Shown here: piece by piece, positions 49,501 to 59,779 of the stretch
Position numbering within the stretch: the first letter of the stretch is position 1
Layout of the letters: the number at the start of each line of letters is the position of its first letter
NCBI RefSeq assembly: GCF_006538705.1
Contig: NZ_BJLP01000001.1
Coordinates: forward strand, 84,401 to 148,400
Reading direction: 5' to 3'
Source of the DNA: Cellulomonas uda
GTDB taxonomy: Bacteria; Actinomycetota; Actinomycetes; Actinomycetales; Cellulomonadaceae
DNA: 64,000 nt
Notes under the pieces: generated by a model
What the model was told of the DNA's origin: nothing
Database searches by the model: none
The model's input: only the letters and a program-made list of their open reading frames with translations
Made by a program: the position numbers and the translations under genes

Positions 49501-49857
49501 GGCCGCGGTGGCGTGCGCACGCGCGGCCGCGGTGTCGTCGGCGGCGAGCGCGGTCCGCGCGGCGACGACGAGCGCGCGCACCTCGTCGGCGTCCACCACG
49601 AGCCCCTCGCGCGGCACCCGGTACCCGCCGGGGACCGACTCGACGGCCATTCCGAGCCGCCGCACGCGCGAGACGAGCGCCTGCACGGCCCCGGTCTCGT
49701 CGTCGGGCGGCGCGCCGTCCCACACGGCCTCGACCAGCGCGCGCACGGACACCGCGTGACCGCGCGCCGCGACGAGCTCGCGGACCACGGCCGCGAGCCG
49801 CTCGCCGCGCACGGGCCGGCCGTCGAGCGCGAGCGGTCCGAGCGTGGTCACCTGCAC
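46600..49857 (-). CDS. AfsR/SARP-type regulator with BTAD, NTPase and TPR-like domains
   Basis: 1085 residues from GTG 49857 (VQVTTLGPLALDGRPVRG); an upstream GTG at 49875 would add six residues. N-terminal OmpR-type winged helix, BTAD domain (about 90-240, ending DPSPVVQDAHLALLRGELGRP), a linker, then an NB-ARC-like ATPase: Walker A VAAGGAGKTRLAAEVA, Walker B-like LRGLVVLDNCEHVL, sensor VTVLATSRAPLGLVGE, LPLALELAAARL. The C-terminal half is TPR-like helical. It faces the DrrAB genes tail to tail, and both it and the exporter have direct-repeat arrays upstream of nearby starts. Confidence 0.93.
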   Translation of the reverse strand: MQVTTLGPLALDGRPVRGERLAAVVRELVAARGHAVSVRALVEAVWDGAPPDDETGAVQALVSRVRRLGMAVESVPGGYRVPREGLVVDADEVRALVVAARTALAADDTAAARAHATAARALLPATPQDATAVRLLADTADVAARAALRSGGPFDDDDLRLLATRTPPDEPATALLVHVLAAQGRDAEALEVVEALRRDLAERYGTDPSPVVQDAHLALLRGELGRPSATTTPAVPDAPPPGESSPDASPDASQRGPVRLPRAWRRPATPLVGREADVAAVTAALGAGPVVTVVAAGGAGKTRLAAEVARLAAERGESVHVVELAGLRSGDDVLPALLGELGGAETAPTLPDVAERRMLPRLERLRAAAHDLRGLVVLDNCEHVLADAARTVADLLTVAPPDVTVLATSRAPLGLVGERVHRLAALPDDDALALLHARAQDARPGLVWDDERALELCRRLDNLPLALELAAARLRSMPVEDLLHGLADRFALLDDALRGLPERHASLWALVDWSRELLPDDERDLLERLAVVPGAFPASLAAAVAGVDDVRRGLADLVDQSLLALEDAGSGPARYRMLETVREYGEARLAAAGARDDALAGLVTWAARECADLAPRFVGAGQLAALARCDDEAETFVAALRRAVETADDAAAVDLASTLFQWWSVRGMHAEVVTWAERLLHADDPAARRACPLLVGRPGLAPGAHLPDGDRTATVVLQSAMNAGAAASWRATALASRVLRRVLREQPDEVSDRMRALGQVVPALASSATAELDAAAHALVAHDDGYVRALGLFLRGAVRENAGEPLDSAQDARAAFALFEQLGDHWGMGMAAQGVAQWSAAEDAAQAVQWLERGVQHLELVGAAQDARSLRVLLDVQRALDGSTEALDALHETADAPRADGIDVAHALLGLAMVALAGGDRPTAVARALRAAAVVTRRRDPVAQARVVFLVSAAVVLLQATPRDSTDDDEGARVERHVVAVLRDAAADARTLADMPVVGTFALGCAELAAWRGDDEHATTLWALGRRMGATVANAALPLGQPHSLATRAAGEAGERRLDELRARPAAEVDRMVAATADRVLGLAP

Positions 49858-49974
49858 GCGCCCAGCATCCCCCACGGCGCGTGGGGATCCGCGCAGCGTC
49901 CGGCGGGAATGCGCCGCGCGCGCGATGGTTGACGTGTGCGGCGCAGCCGTGCGCCGCCACCGCCGCCGAGCCCG

Positions 49975-50010
49975 TCGTCGGTTCCCTCGTGGGTTCCCTC
50001 GTCGGGTCCG
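49975..50010 (+). repeat. Three 12-bp direct repeats in the SARP/oxidoreductase divergent gap
   Basis: TCGTCGGTTCCC, TCGTGGGTTCCC, TCGTCGGGTCCG in tandem. They lie between the divergent SARP-type regulator (start 49857) and the oxidoreductase gene (start 50043) and share TCGTCGG with the array at 44667. Confidence 0.6.
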
Positions 50011-50042
50011 CCGGCGCGGTGCCCCGTCCTGAGGAGGAGCTC

Positions 50043-50918
50043 ATGTCCGTCGTCGTCACCGGTGCCACCGGTCACCTGGGCCGTCTGGTCGTCGAAGGTC
50101 TGCTGGACGCGGGGGTCGCCCCGGACGAGGTTGTCGCGGGAGGCCGGCGCACCGAGCGCCTCGCGGACCTGGCCGCGCGCGGCGTGCGCGTCGCGGAGGT
50201 GGACTACGGGCGCCCGGAGACGCTCGCCGCCGCGTTCGCGGGTGCGGACACGCTCGTGCTCGTCTCGGGCTCGGAGGTGGGGCAGCGCGTCCCGCAGCAC
50301 CGCGCGGCGATCGAGGCGGCGCGGGCGGCCGGCGTCCGGCGCGTCGTCTACACGAGCGCGCCGCACGCGGACACCAGCACGCTCGTCCTGGTGCCCGAGC
50401 ACCGCGCGACGGAGGAGCTGCTCGCCGCGTCGGGGCTCGTCGTGACCGTGCTGCGCAACAACTGGTACACGGAGAACTACGTGACGACCCTGCAGCAGGC
50501 GGCGGAGACGGGCGAGGTCGTCGCGTCGGCCGGTGACGGGCGTGTCGCGTCCGCGTCGCGCGCGGACTTCGCGGCGGGCATCGTGGCCGTCGTCACCGGG
50601 TCGGGGCACGACGGGCGCACGTACGAGCTCTCGGGCGACCACGCGTGGACGTTCGACGAGCTCGCGGCGGCCGCCGCCGAGATCCTCGGCCGGCCGGTGA
50701 CGTACCGCCGGGTCACGCCGGACGAGCAGCGCGCGGCCCTGCTCGCCGCGGGTCTCGACGAGGGCACCGTGGGCTTCCTGGTGACGATGGACCAGGACAT
50801 CGCCGGCGGTGCGCTCGCGGACGCGACCGACACGCTGCGCACGCTGATCGGGCGGCCGACCACCCCGCTCGTCGAGGGTCTGCGCGCGGCCTGGCAGGAG
50901 TCGTCGCGGCAGTCGTGA
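50043..50918 (+). CDS. NAD(P)H-binding NmrA/atypical SDR oxidoreductase
   Basis: 291 residues, ATG 50043 with GAGGAGGAG ahead. NAD(P) motif VVVTGATGHLGRLVVEGLL; YTSAPHADTSTLVLVPEHRATEELLAASGLVVTVLRNNWYTENY is the QorB/NmrA pattern (azoreductase-like quinone reductase ytfG). The Tyr-Lys catalytic pair of classical SDRs is absent. Possibly a redox sensor or quinone reductase. Divergent from the SARP-type regulator. Confidence 0.92.
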   Translation: MSVVVTGATGHLGRLVVEGLLDAGVAPDEVVAGGRRTERLADLAARGVRVAEVDYGRPETLAAAFAGADTLVLVSGSEVGQRVPQHRAAIEAARAAGVRRVVYTSAPHADTSTLVLVPEHRATEELLAASGLVVTVLRNNWYTENYVTTLQQAAETGEVVASAGDGRVASASRADFAAGIVAVVTGSGHDGRTYELSGDHAWTFDELAAAAAEILGRPVTYRRVTPDEQRAALLAAGLDEGTVGFLVTMDQDIAGGALADATDTLRTLIGRPTTPLVEGLRAAWQESSRQS

Positions 50919-51125
50919 CGGACATCTCGGGAGCATCCCGGACATAGCGGCTGTGGACGGTCCTGGGGACGACACGGGGCGTGGTGTGGACGGCCTGTGG
51001 GCCGCCTGTGCGTCGAACCACACCCGTGTCGTTCGAGCGCCGCAAACGTGCAGTTCAGGGGCCGTGTCAGTGGGTCGTCGTACTGTGGAGAAGTCATCCA
51101 CGGGGTGAAAAACGACACGCGTGTA

Positions 51126-51141
51126 ACACAACACCTAGTGG
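51126..51141. promoter_or_regulatory. NrdR box 1
   Basis: ACACAACACCTAGTGG matches the 16-bp NrdR consensus at the conserved C4, A6, T11 and G13 positions. Confidence 0.78.
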
Positions 51142-51157
51142 TTGGTTGCGGTGTCAG

Positions 51158-51173
51158 ACACTAGGTGTAGTGT
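51158..51173. promoter_or_regulatory. NrdR box 2
   Basis: ACACTAGGTGTAGTGT, near-perfect NrdR box, starting 32 bp (three helical turns) after box 1, as usual for paired NrdR sites. Confidence 0.88.
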
Positions 51174-51337
51174 CTTCACCACGCGGTCGGCCGGGGAGCC
51201 GAGCGGTCGTCGGAGCCCCGGACAGGGCTTCACGAGCGCTCGAGAGAAGGCAGCTCCCGAGGCCGTCACCGGGGCCTGACAAGGCCCCGCGCGGCACGGT
51301 TCCACCAGAGTTTCTGAGCTTCCAGGAGAGAGTCACG

Positions 51338-51586
51338 ATGACGATCACGGTCTACAGCAAGCCCGCGTGCGTGCAGTGCAACGCGACCTACCGTGCTCTC
51401 GACAAGCTGGGTGCGGACTACACGGTCGTCGACATCAGCGAGGACGCGGACGCCCGCGACTACGTCATGTCGCTCGGGCACCTGCAGGCGCCGGTCGTGA
51501 TCGCGGACGGTGACCACTGGTCCGGTTACCGTCCCGACCGGATCAAGGCGCTCGCGGAGCGTCTCGAGGCCGTCACCGTCGCCTGA
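51338..51586 (+). CDS. nrdH: Glutaredoxin-like protein NrdH
   Basis: 82 residues, ATG 51338 after CCAGGAGAGA. Redox motif CVQC (residues 11-14) in [16 protein letters not shown], and the C-terminal thioredoxin-reductase-binding motif [12 protein letters not shown]. Electron donor for class Ib ribonucleotide reductase. First gene of the nrd operon. Confidence 0.97.
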   Translation: MTITVYSKPACVQCNATYRALDKLGADYTVVDISEDADARDYVMSLGHLQAPVVIADGDHWSGYRPDRIKALAERLEAVTVA

Positions 51587-51614
51587 ACCGCCGCCCCCTT
51601 CGAGGGTGGCCACG

Positions 51615-51636
51615 CCGGTGGCCTGCGGGCCACCGG
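51615..51636 (+). other. Hairpin between nrdH and nrdI
   Basis: CCGGTGGCC-TGCG-GGCCACCGG, a 9-bp perfect stem with a 4-nt loop. It may act as a partial terminator or mRNA-processing point that sets a different nrdH level from nrdIEF. Confidence 0.6.
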
Positions 51637-51669
51637 ACACGTCAGCTTCCGGACCCGGGGAGGGCAACG

Positions 51670-52086
51670 ATGAGCGCGCTCGTCTACTTCTCCTCGGCGT
51701 CCAACAACACGCACCGCTTCGTGGAGAAGCTGGGCCTGCCGGCCCAGCGGATCCCGTTGCGCCCCGCCGAGCCCTTCCTGCACGTCACGGAGCCGTACGT
51801 GCTGGTGGTGCCGACGTACGGGGGCGGTAACGAGGGCGGTGCGGTCCCGCGCCAGGTCGTGAGGTTCCTCAACGACGCGGCCAACCGCGCCCTGATCCGC
51901 GGGGTGGTCGCAGCGGGCAACACCAACTTCGGCGAGGCGTACTGCATCGCGGGGGACATCGTCGCGGCCAAGTGCCGCGTCCCCTACCTGTACGGCTTCG
52001 AGCTCATGGGAACGAACGAGGACGTGCAGCGCGTCCGCGAGGGATTGGAACGGTTTTGGCAGCGACAGTCACTGATTTCCGCGTAG
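51670..52086 (+). CDS. nrdI: Flavodoxin-like protein NrdI
   Basis: 138 residues, ATG 51670 with GGGGAGGG ahead. FMN phosphate loop [12 protein letters not shown], then [23 protein letters not shown] and [21 protein letters not shown]. It supplies oxidant for assembling the Mn(III)2-tyrosyl radical in NrdF. Its 3' end overlaps the likely nrdE start. Confidence 0.97.
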   Translation: MSALVYFSSASNNTHRFVEKLGLPAQRIPLRPAEPFLHVTEPYVLVVPTYGGGNEGGAVPRQVVRFLNDAANRALIRGVVAAGNTNFGEAYCIAGDIVAAKCRVPYLYGFELMGTNEDVQRVREGLERFWQRQSLISA

Positions 52087-54203
52087 ACACGTCGGGGATG
52101 GACTACCACGCCCTCAACGCGATGCTCAACCTGTACAGCGCGGACGGGAAGATCCAGTTCGACAAGGACCGCGAGGCGGCCCGCGCGTACTTCCTGCAGC
52201 ACGTCAACCAGAACACGGTCTTCTTCCACGACCTCGAGGAGAAGCTCGAGTACCTGGTCGAGAACAAGTACTACGACCCGGCGGTGCTCGCGCAGTACGA
52301 CCGCGCGTTCGTCAAGACGCTGTTCCAGTACGCGTACTCCAAGAAGTTCCGGTTCCAGACGTTCCTCGGCGCGTTCAAGTACTACACGTCGTACACGCTC
52401 AAGACGTTCGACGGGAAGCGGTACCTGGAGCGGTTCGAGGACCGCGTGTGCATGGTCGCGCTCGCGCTGGCGGAGGGCGACGAGGACTTCGCGACCTCGC
52501 TCGTCGACGAGATCATCTCGGGGCGGTTCCAGCCCGCGACCCCCACGTTCCTCAACCTCGGCAAGGCGCAGCGCGGCGAGCCCGTGTCCTGCTTCCTGCT
52601 GCGCATCGAGGACAACATGGAGTCGATCGCGCGCGGCATCAACTCCGCGCTGCAGCTCTCCAAGCGCGGCGGCGGCGTGGCGCTGCTGCTGTCGAACATC
52701 CGTGAGCACGGTGCGCCGATCAAGCACATCGAGAACCAGAGCTCGGGCGTCATCCCCGTGATGAAGCTGCTCGAGGACTCGTTCTCCTACGCCAACCAGC
52801 TCGGTGCGCGCCAGGGCGCCGGCGCGGTGTACCTGCACGCGCACCACCCGGACATCTACCGCTTCCTCGACACCAAGCGCGAGAACGCGGACGAGAAGAT
52901 CCGCATCAAGACGCTCTCGCTCGGCGTCGTCATCCCGGACATCACGTTCGAGCTCGCCCGCAAGAACGAGCCCATGTACCTGTTCTCGCCGTACGACGTC
53001 GAGCGGGTGTACGGCAAGCCGTTCGCGGACATCGACGTGACCGAGAAGTACTACGAGATGGTCGAGAACGCGTCGATCCGCAAGACCAAGATCAACGCAC
53101 GCGAGTTCTTCCAGACGCTCGCCGAGATCCAGTTCGAGTCGGGCTACCCGTACATCATGTTCGAGGACACGGTGAACCGGGCCAACCCGATCGAGGGCAA
53201 GGTCACGCACTCGAACCTGTGCTCGGAGATCCTGCAGGTCTCGACCCCGTCGACGTTCAACGAGGACCTCTCGTACGACCACGTGGGCCGCGACATCTCC
53301 TGCAACCTCGGCTCGATGAACATCGCGCTGTCGATGGACTCGCCCGACCTGGGCAAGACCGTCGAGACCGCGATCCGTGCGCTCACGGCCGTGTCCGACC
53401 AGACGGACATCGAGTCGGTCCCGTCGGTCAAGCGCGCCAACCGGGGCGGTCACGCCATCGGCCTCGGGCAGATGAACCTGCACGGGTACCTGGCGCGCGA
53501 GCGGATCTTCTACGGCTCCGACGAGGGCCTCGACTTCACGAACATCTACTTCTACACGGTCGCGTACCACGCGATCCGTGCGTCGAACCTGCTCGCGCAG
53601 GAGCGCGGCTCGTCGTTCTACGGGTTCGAGAAGTCGAAGTACGCGACGGGCGAGTACTTCACCAAGTACCTCGAGAAGGAGTGGGCGCCGCGCACCGAGC
53701 GCGTGGCCCGGCTCTTCGCCGACGCCGGCGTGCACATCCCGACGCAGGACGACTGGCGCGAGCTCGCCGAGCTCGTCCGCGTCCACGGCCTGTACAACCA
53801 GAACCTGCAGGCGGTCCCGCCGACCGGCTCGATCTCCTACATCAACCACTCGACGAGCTCGATCCACCCGATCGCGTCGAAGATCGAGATCCGCAAGGAA
53901 GGCAAGATCGGCCGCGTCTACTACCCGGCGCCGTTCATGACGAACGACAACCTGGAGTACTACCAGGACGCGTACGAGATCGGCTACGAGAAGATCATCG
54001 ACACCTACGCCGAGGCCACGCAGCACGTGGACCAGGGACTGTCGCTGACCCTGTTCTTCAAGGACACCGCCACCACGCGTGACCTGAACAAGGCGCAGAT
54101 CTACGCCTGGAAGAAGGGCATCAAGACCATCTACTACATCCGCCTCCGCCAGATGGCCCTCCAGGGGACGGAAGTGGAGAACTGCGTCTCCTGCATGTTG
54201 TGA
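52056..54203 (+). CDS. nrdE: Class Ib ribonucleotide reductase alpha subunit NrdE
   Basis: 715 residues if started at TTG 52056 ([27 protein letters not shown]). ATG 52099 is the alternative, leaving a 12-nt gap after nrdI. Actinobacterial NrdE usually has a short N-terminal extension before [12 protein letters not shown], which favours the TTG. Active-site residues: Cys in [14 protein letters not shown], the radical Cys region SNLCSEILQ with nearby Asn/Glu, [12 protein letters not shown], and the C-terminal redox pair ENCVSCML reduced by NrdH. It lacks the ATP-cone activity domain, as class Ib enzymes do. Followed 4 bp later by a homing endonuclease gene. Confidence 0.97.
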   Translation: MAATVTDFRVDTSGMDYHALNAMLNLYSADGKIQFDKDREAARAYFLQHVNQNTVFFHDLEEKLEYLVENKYYDPAVLAQYDRAFVKTLFQYAYSKKFRFQTFLGAFKYYTSYTLKTFDGKRYLERFEDRVCMVALALAEGDEDFATSLVDEIISGRFQPATPTFLNLGKAQRGEPVSCFLLRIEDNMESIARGINSALQLSKRGGGVALLLSNIREHGAPIKHIENQSSGVIPVMKLLEDSFSYANQLGARQGAGAVYLHAHHPDIYRFLDTKRENADEKIRIKTLSLGVVIPDITFELARKNEPMYLFSPYDVERVYGKPFADIDVTEKYYEMVENASIRKTKINAREFFQTLAEIQFESGYPYIMFEDTVNRANPIEGKVTHSNLCSEILQVSTPSTFNEDLSYDHVGRDISCNLGSMNIALSMDSPDLGKTVETAIRALTAVSDQTDIESVPSVKRANRGGHAIGLGQMNLHGYLARERIFYGSDEGLDFTNIYFYTVAYHAIRASNLLAQERGSSFYGFEKSKYATGEYFTKYLEKEWAPRTERVARLFADAGVHIPTQDDWRELAELVRVHGLYNQNLQAVPPTGSISYINHSTSSIHPIASKIEIRKEGKIGRVYYPAPFMTNDNLEYYQDAYEIGYEKIIDTYAEATQHVDQGLSLTLFFKDTATTRDLNKAQIYAWKKGIKTIYYIRLRQMALQGTEVENCVSCML

Positions 54204-54207
54204 CGCC

Positions 54208-56000
<1,793 letters not shown>

Positions 56001-56004
56001 CCTC

Positions 56005-56058
56005 CTGCTGACCGACACCCGGCTGTTGACCGACACCCGGCTGTTGACCGACACCCGA
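56005..56058 (+). repeat. Three tandem 18-bp repeats after nrdF
   Basis: CTGYTGACCGACACCCGG repeated at 56005, 56023 and 56041; the units differ at one or two bases. They begin 4 bp after the nrdF stop and run straight into the terminator. Confidence 0.9.
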
Positions 56059-56096
56059 CTGTGGGGACCGCGCACGACACCGCGCGGTCCCCACAG
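56059..56096. terminator. Terminator of the nrd operon
   Basis: Perfect 15-bp stem (CTGTGGGGACCGCGC, 56059-56073; right arm 56082-56096) with an 8-nt loop. Also serves the convergent oxidoreductase gene. Confidence 0.88.
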
Positions 56097-56150
56097 CCGT
56101 CGTCGGGCGCGCACCTCGGGGCCATCGGCGGCCGGGCGCGCGACCGCAGG

Positions 56151-56723
56151 TCAGGGGGCCAGGGTGAAGCCGCCCGTCCAGGCGATCTTCTCGCCCGCGG
56201 CCAGGGTGAGCTGGACGAAGCCGAGCGCCTCGAGCTCACGCGCGCGGCGCAACGACCCGGCGTCGACGCCGCGCAGGCCCGCGTCGGTGACGACCTGCAG
56301 GAGCAGCGCCTTCGCGTCGGCGTCGTCACCCGCGACGAGCACCGTCGTGGTCTGGTCACCGACCTGGCCCGACGCGAGCGTCGCGGCGAAGTTCGTGTTG
56401 AACGCCTTGAGGACGCGTGACTGCGGCAGTGCGGCCGCGAGCTCCGCAGCGGCGGAGGCGTCGGGCGGCACCACGAGCGAGTCGAACGTCTGGAAGTCGA
56501 GCGGGTTCGTGATGTCGACGACGACCTTGCCCGCGAGCTCGTCGCGGCGCGCATCCGCGATGGCGGACAGGGCCGGGTAGGGGACGGCGAGCACGACGAG
56601 CTCACCGTCGACGGCGGAGTCGTCGTCGTGCCCGATGGTCTGGGCCTGGTGCCCGCCCTTCGTGACCAGACCCGCGATCGCCTGGCCCATGTTCCCGGTG
56701 CCGATGATGCTGACGAGCGTCAT
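56151..56723 (-). CDS. NADPH-dependent F420 reductase-like NAD(P)-binding protein
   Basis: 190 residues from ATG 56723. N-terminal NADP motif MTLVSIIGTGNMGQAIAGLV; VDGELVVLAVPYPALSAI; NPLDFQTFDSLVVPP; KAFNTNFAATLASG; ends AAGEKIAWTGGFTLAP. This is the Npr/FNO-like Rossmann family that transfers hydride between NADPH and F420. Actinobacteria make F420, so that role is plausible, but some members act on other substrates. Monocistronic. Confidence 0.88.
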   Translation of the reverse strand: MTLVSIIGTGNMGQAIAGLVTKGGHQAQTIGHDDDSAVDGELVVLAVPYPALSAIADARRDELAGKVVVDITNPLDFQTFDSLVVPPDASAAAELAAALPQSRVLKAFNTNFAATLASGQVGDQTTTVLVAGDDADAKALLLQVVTDAGLRGVDAGSLRRARELEALGFVQLTLAAGEKIAWTGGFTLAP

Positions 56724-56837
56724 GATGCCGATCTCCCCACGCGTGTGCCGGCGGCACCTCCTGGCGGGAACGGGACGTCCCGTCGGTGCCGTCACCAGCG
56801 TGGCCCCGCCGGCGCCGACCCGCGCGCCGACGGCGCC

Positions 56838-57914
56838 TCAGGGGCGGTGCAGGGTGAAGACCTCGTACTCGTCGCGCACGGGCCGGTTCGCGACGAGCTC
56901 GCGGCCGCCGCCGTGGTAGGCGGACACGTAGTGGCCGTTGAACGCGCGCAGGGCGATCCGGTCGACCATGACCTCCTCGACGCGGAACGTCTCCCACTCG
57001 CCGATGCGGTCGCCGACGGCGAGCACCTCGCGGCCACCGCCGCCCGCGGCGGACACGTAGTCGCCGTTGGGTGCGAGCAGCGCGACCCGGTCCCCGCCGA
57101 GGCGGACGAGGCCGAACGTCTCCCAGTCGCTGGGCCGGGGGCGGTTCGCGACGAGGGTCTGGCGGCCGCCGGCCTCGGCGACGACGAAGTCGCCGTAGTG
57201 CACCTGCAGGTGCAGGACGTCGTCGGCGACGGGCAGGTGGCGGATACGCCACTCGACGCGCAGGCGGTAGGTGTCCTGCGCGGGGCCGGTGACGACGAGC
57301 TCCTGGGCGAGGGCTCCGGCGTCGGCGCCGGCGGGCACGAGCAGGGACGTCTGGACGAGCGCGAAGTCCTCCCGGGGCCAGGACGCGAGGGTGTCCCGCA
57401 GCCCGGCGACGCTCCCGCCGAGGACCGCGCCGCCGGTCAGGCCCTGCGGCTCGTCGTCCTTGAGGCGCGCGCGCACGGTGGCGCCGACGGCGTCGGCGAG
57501 CGTGGGGGCGAGCTCGTCGAGGACGTCCTGCGCGACGGCGTCGCGCGTCGTGCCGTCCCAGTCCTCGACGGCGAGCAGCAGCGCGGCGTGCACGGCGGTG
57601 GGGCCCTGCGTCGCGGCGGGGACGAACACGCGGTGCAGCTCGCGCTCGAGCGTGCCGGCGGGACGCTCGACGATCGCGGGGGCGAGGTCCTGCGCGACGA
57701 GCGTGCGCACCTCGGCGGTGCCGTCGGCGCCGACCTGCGCGGTGAGCGCACCGGTGAGCCGCAGCGCGTCGGGGCCGACGGGGGGCGCGCCGTACGGCCA
57801 GGGTGCGCGCAGACCGGTGCCGTCCTCGCGGGTCAGCGCGGTGACGTGCAGCGAGACGATCGTCCCGCCGCGGTGGTCGATGATCGGCTGACGGCAGATG
57901 GGCATGACGGGCAT
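56838..57914 (-). CDS. Fascin-domain beta-trefoil protein
   Basis: 358 residues from ATG 57914 with GAGAGG ahead (ATG 57905 also possible). The N-terminal 215 residues have no family I recognise (DALRLTGALTAQVGADGTAEVRTLVAQ and a WPREDFALVQTSLLVP core). Residues 225-358 form a beta-trefoil with fascin-like repeats: LVANRPRPSDWETFGLVRLG, DRVALLAPNGDYVSAAGGGG, IALRAFNGHYVSAYHGGG. No signal peptide. Such trefoils bind carbohydrates or proteins; no enzyme activity is suggested. Confidence 0.75.
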   Translation of the reverse strand: MPVMPICRQPIIDHRGGTIVSLHVTALTREDGTGLRAPWPYGAPPVGPDALRLTGALTAQVGADGTAEVRTLVAQDLAPAIVERPAGTLERELHRVFVPAATQGPTAVHAALLLAVEDWDGTTRDAVAQDVLDELAPTLADAVGATVRARLKDDEPQGLTGGAVLGGSVAGLRDTLASWPREDFALVQTSLLVPAGADAGALAQELVVTGPAQDTYRLRVEWRIRHLPVADDVLHLQVHYGDFVVAEAGGRQTLVANRPRPSDWETFGLVRLGGDRVALLAPNGDYVSAAGGGGREVLAVGDRIGEWETFRVEEVMVDRIALRAFNGHYVSAYHGGGRELVANRPVRDEYEVFTLHRP

Positions 57915-58022
57915 CGCGGGGCCTCTCGGGTGGGGTCGTGGTGCGCTCGGACGTGGGGACGGGCGGGGCGTCGCCGGTGACGCCCCGTGCAGCTGGCGGG
58001 TGTGCCGGGGGTCGGCTGCCGG

Positions 58023-59045
58023 TCAGGTCGGGACGGCACGTGCCCCCTCGGTCGGGGTGGTGCGCGGTGCGGGCGGGTGGTGCGCGGCGACGGCGACGAC
58101 GACCTTGCCGCGCACCTCGCCGCGCTCGAGCCGGGCGTGCGCGTCGGCGACGAGCTCGAGGGGCACGGAGGACAGGCGGCGGGGACGCAGACCGGTGCGC
58201 TCGACGGCGTCGACGACGTGCCGTGCGGCGAGCGCGAGGTCCTCGACGGACGCCTGCGAGATCGCGAAGCCCGTGACGGTGGCGGCGTTGAGGTACAGCG
58301 CGCCGACGGGGAACGACGCGCGGGTCGCCATGCCGGCGAGCAGGACGACGCGCCCGCCGGGGGCGAGCACGTCGAGGTAGGCCTCGAGGTCGTTGCGTCC
58401 CGCGGTGTCGACGACGAGGTCCACGGCGCCGCCGAGCGTGGACCGGTCGAGCCGGGCGGCGCGGTCGACGGGCGTCGCGCCGGCGCGGTCGAGGTCGAAC
58501 GCGTCGTCGGTGCCGCAGGTCGTCACGACGACGGCACCCGCGGCGACCGCGAGGTGCACGGCGGACCAGCCGACGTTGCCGCCGCCGCCGACGACGAGCA
58601 CGCGCATCCCGGCGCGCAGGTGGCCGTGCCGGAACAGGGCGAGCCACGCGGTGCTCGCGGGGTGCGCGAGCGCGACCAGCTCGGACGCGGGCAGGCCGGC
58701 GGGGCACCGGTAGAGGCGCGCGCGGGGGACCCGCACGAGCTCGGCGAGCGCACCGTCGCGCCCGTCGTAGCCGAGCGAGCTGGTCCAGACCTCGTCGCCC
58801 GCCCGGAACTCCGCCGCGGCGGCGTCCCCGGCCTCGACGACGGTGCCGACGGCGTCGCGGCCGACGACGAACGGGAACGCCAGAGGGGTCCGCCAGGCAC
58901 CGCTGCGGACGAACGTGTCGACGTGGTTCACGGAGCCGAAGGCGACGCGCACGAGCACCTCGTCGGGACCCGGGGTCGGGACGGGGAGCTCGCGCAGCGT
59001 GATGCACTGCGGCGGACCGTGACGGTCGATGACTGCGGCTCTCAT
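58023..59045 (-). CDS. Quinone-oxidoreductase-like MDR protein (zinc-free)
   Basis: 340 residues from ATG 59045. N-terminal GroES-like fold MRAAVIDRHGPPQCITLREL, GSVNHVDTFVRSGAW, FVVGRDAVGTVVEAG; NADP motif VLVVGGGGNVGWSAVHLAVAAG. No zinc ligands, as in QOR/crotonyl reductase-like enzymes. It diverges from the aromatic biosynthesis genes across a repeat-rich 176-bp gap, so it may belong to the same cluster. Confidence 0.9.
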   Translation of the reverse strand: MRAAVIDRHGPPQCITLRELPVPTPGPDEVLVRVAFGSVNHVDTFVRSGAWRTPLAFPFVVGRDAVGTVVEAGDAAAAEFRAGDEVWTSSLGYDGRDGALAELVRVPRARLYRCPAGLPASELVALAHPASTAWLALFRHGHLRAGMRVLVVGGGGNVGWSAVHLAVAAGAVVVTTCGTDDAFDLDRAGATPVDRAARLDRSTLGGAVDLVVDTAGRNDLEAYLDVLAPGGRVVLLAGMATRASFPVGALYLNAATVTGFAISQASVEDLALAARHVVDAVERTGLRPRRLSSVPLELVADAHARLERGEVRGKVVVAVAAHHPPAPRTTPTEGARAVPT

Positions 59046-59100
59046 CGCGGCCGAGCATGCCGACCGGCGGGGCCCGCGCGGGTGCGGCGGGGTGCGGGTC

Positions 59101-59167
59101 TGTCAGGTCGGCGCGGCGCGCGTGTCAGGTCGGGGCGGCGCGCCGGGGACGACGACCCGACCTGACA
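59101..59167. promoter_or_regulatory. TGTCAGGTCGG repeats in the divergent promoter of the phz-like genes
   Basis: TGTCAGGTCGG occurs at 59101-59111 and 59123-59133 (22 bp apart, two helical turns), and its reverse complement at 59157-59167. The second and third form a 12-bp-arm inverted repeat around a GC-rich 21-bp centre. Position between divergent genes suggests an operator. Confidence 0.6.
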
Positions 59168-59221
59168 TGCGGCGTGCGGGTGTCTTGCCGCGCACAGGTG
59201 GCGTCCGCACGATCGGGCGCC

Positions 59222-59779
59222 ATGACGATCATCGACAGCAGCCCGCTCTTCACGGCGGCGGAGTCCATCGAGCTCGACCTGTCCCCGGACGAGGTGTACG
59301 ACGCGGTGTCCGACCTGGCGCGCAGCGGCGACTGGAGCCCCGAGTGCCGGGGCGGCGTCTGGACGGGCGAGCCCGGCGCGGTGGGCTCGGTGTTCCGGGG
59401 TGAGAACTACCGGGCGGAGGACGTCGTCGGCTGGGCCCCGCTCGTGCGCGGCACCTGGTACACCGAGGCGGAGGTCGTGGAGGCCGAGCGTCCGGTGCGG
59501 TTCGCGTGGGCGATGCGCACGCACGCCGGCACGACCCAGGACAGCATCTGGGGCTTCCGCGTGGAGCCGGGGGCGACGGGGTGCGTGCTGACGCACGACT
59601 ACGTGATGACGCGGGCCACGGAGGGCATCCACAAGATCGTCGCCGACCTCGACGAGGAGGCGCGTGTGCGGTTCGTGCGGGAGTGGGGCGACAAGATCGT
59701 CGACGACGTGCGCCGCACCCTGAAGAGCATCAAGGCGGTCCTGGAGGCGCAGCCGGCGCGGGCGGGGTCGGGCGCGTGA
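59222..59779 (+). CDS. SRPBCC-family protein at the head of the phz-like operon
   Basis: 185 residues, ATG 59222. Polyketide-cyclase/dehydrase-like fold: AAESIELDLSPDEVYDAVSDLARSGDWSPECRGGVW ... RFAWAMRTHAGTTQDSIWGFRVEP ... HDYVMTRATEGIHKIVADLDEEARVRFVREWGDKIVDDVRRTL. First of four genes linked by 1- to 4-bp overlaps or gaps. In aromatic pathways such proteins bind or cyclise intermediates; here the role is inferred only. Confidence 0.88.
   Translation: MTIIDSSPLFTAAESIELDLSPDEVYDAVSDLARSGDWSPECRGGVWTGEPGAVGSVFRGENYRAEDVVGWAPLVRGTWYTEAEVVEAERPVRFAWAMRTHAGTTQDSIWGFRVEPGATGCVLTHDYVMTRATEGIHKIVADLDEEARVRFVREWGDKIVDDVRRTLKSIKAVLEAQPARAGSGA

Larger units (their letters stand above)
50919..51337. 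other. nrd operon control region
   Basis: 419 bp with no gene. It contains two NrdR boxes (51126-51173), a GGGGCC-TGACAA-GGCCCC hairpin at 51271-51288 in the leader, and nrdH ribosome site AGGAGAGA. The stretch 50940-51110 shows no structure I can name. Confidence 0.75.

Noticed and set aside
50940..51110. A possible riboswitch upstream of nrdH
   Set aside because: Class Ib RNR operons can carry cobalamin riboswitches for paired class II genes, but no B12-box-like core or multi-stem fold was apparent.
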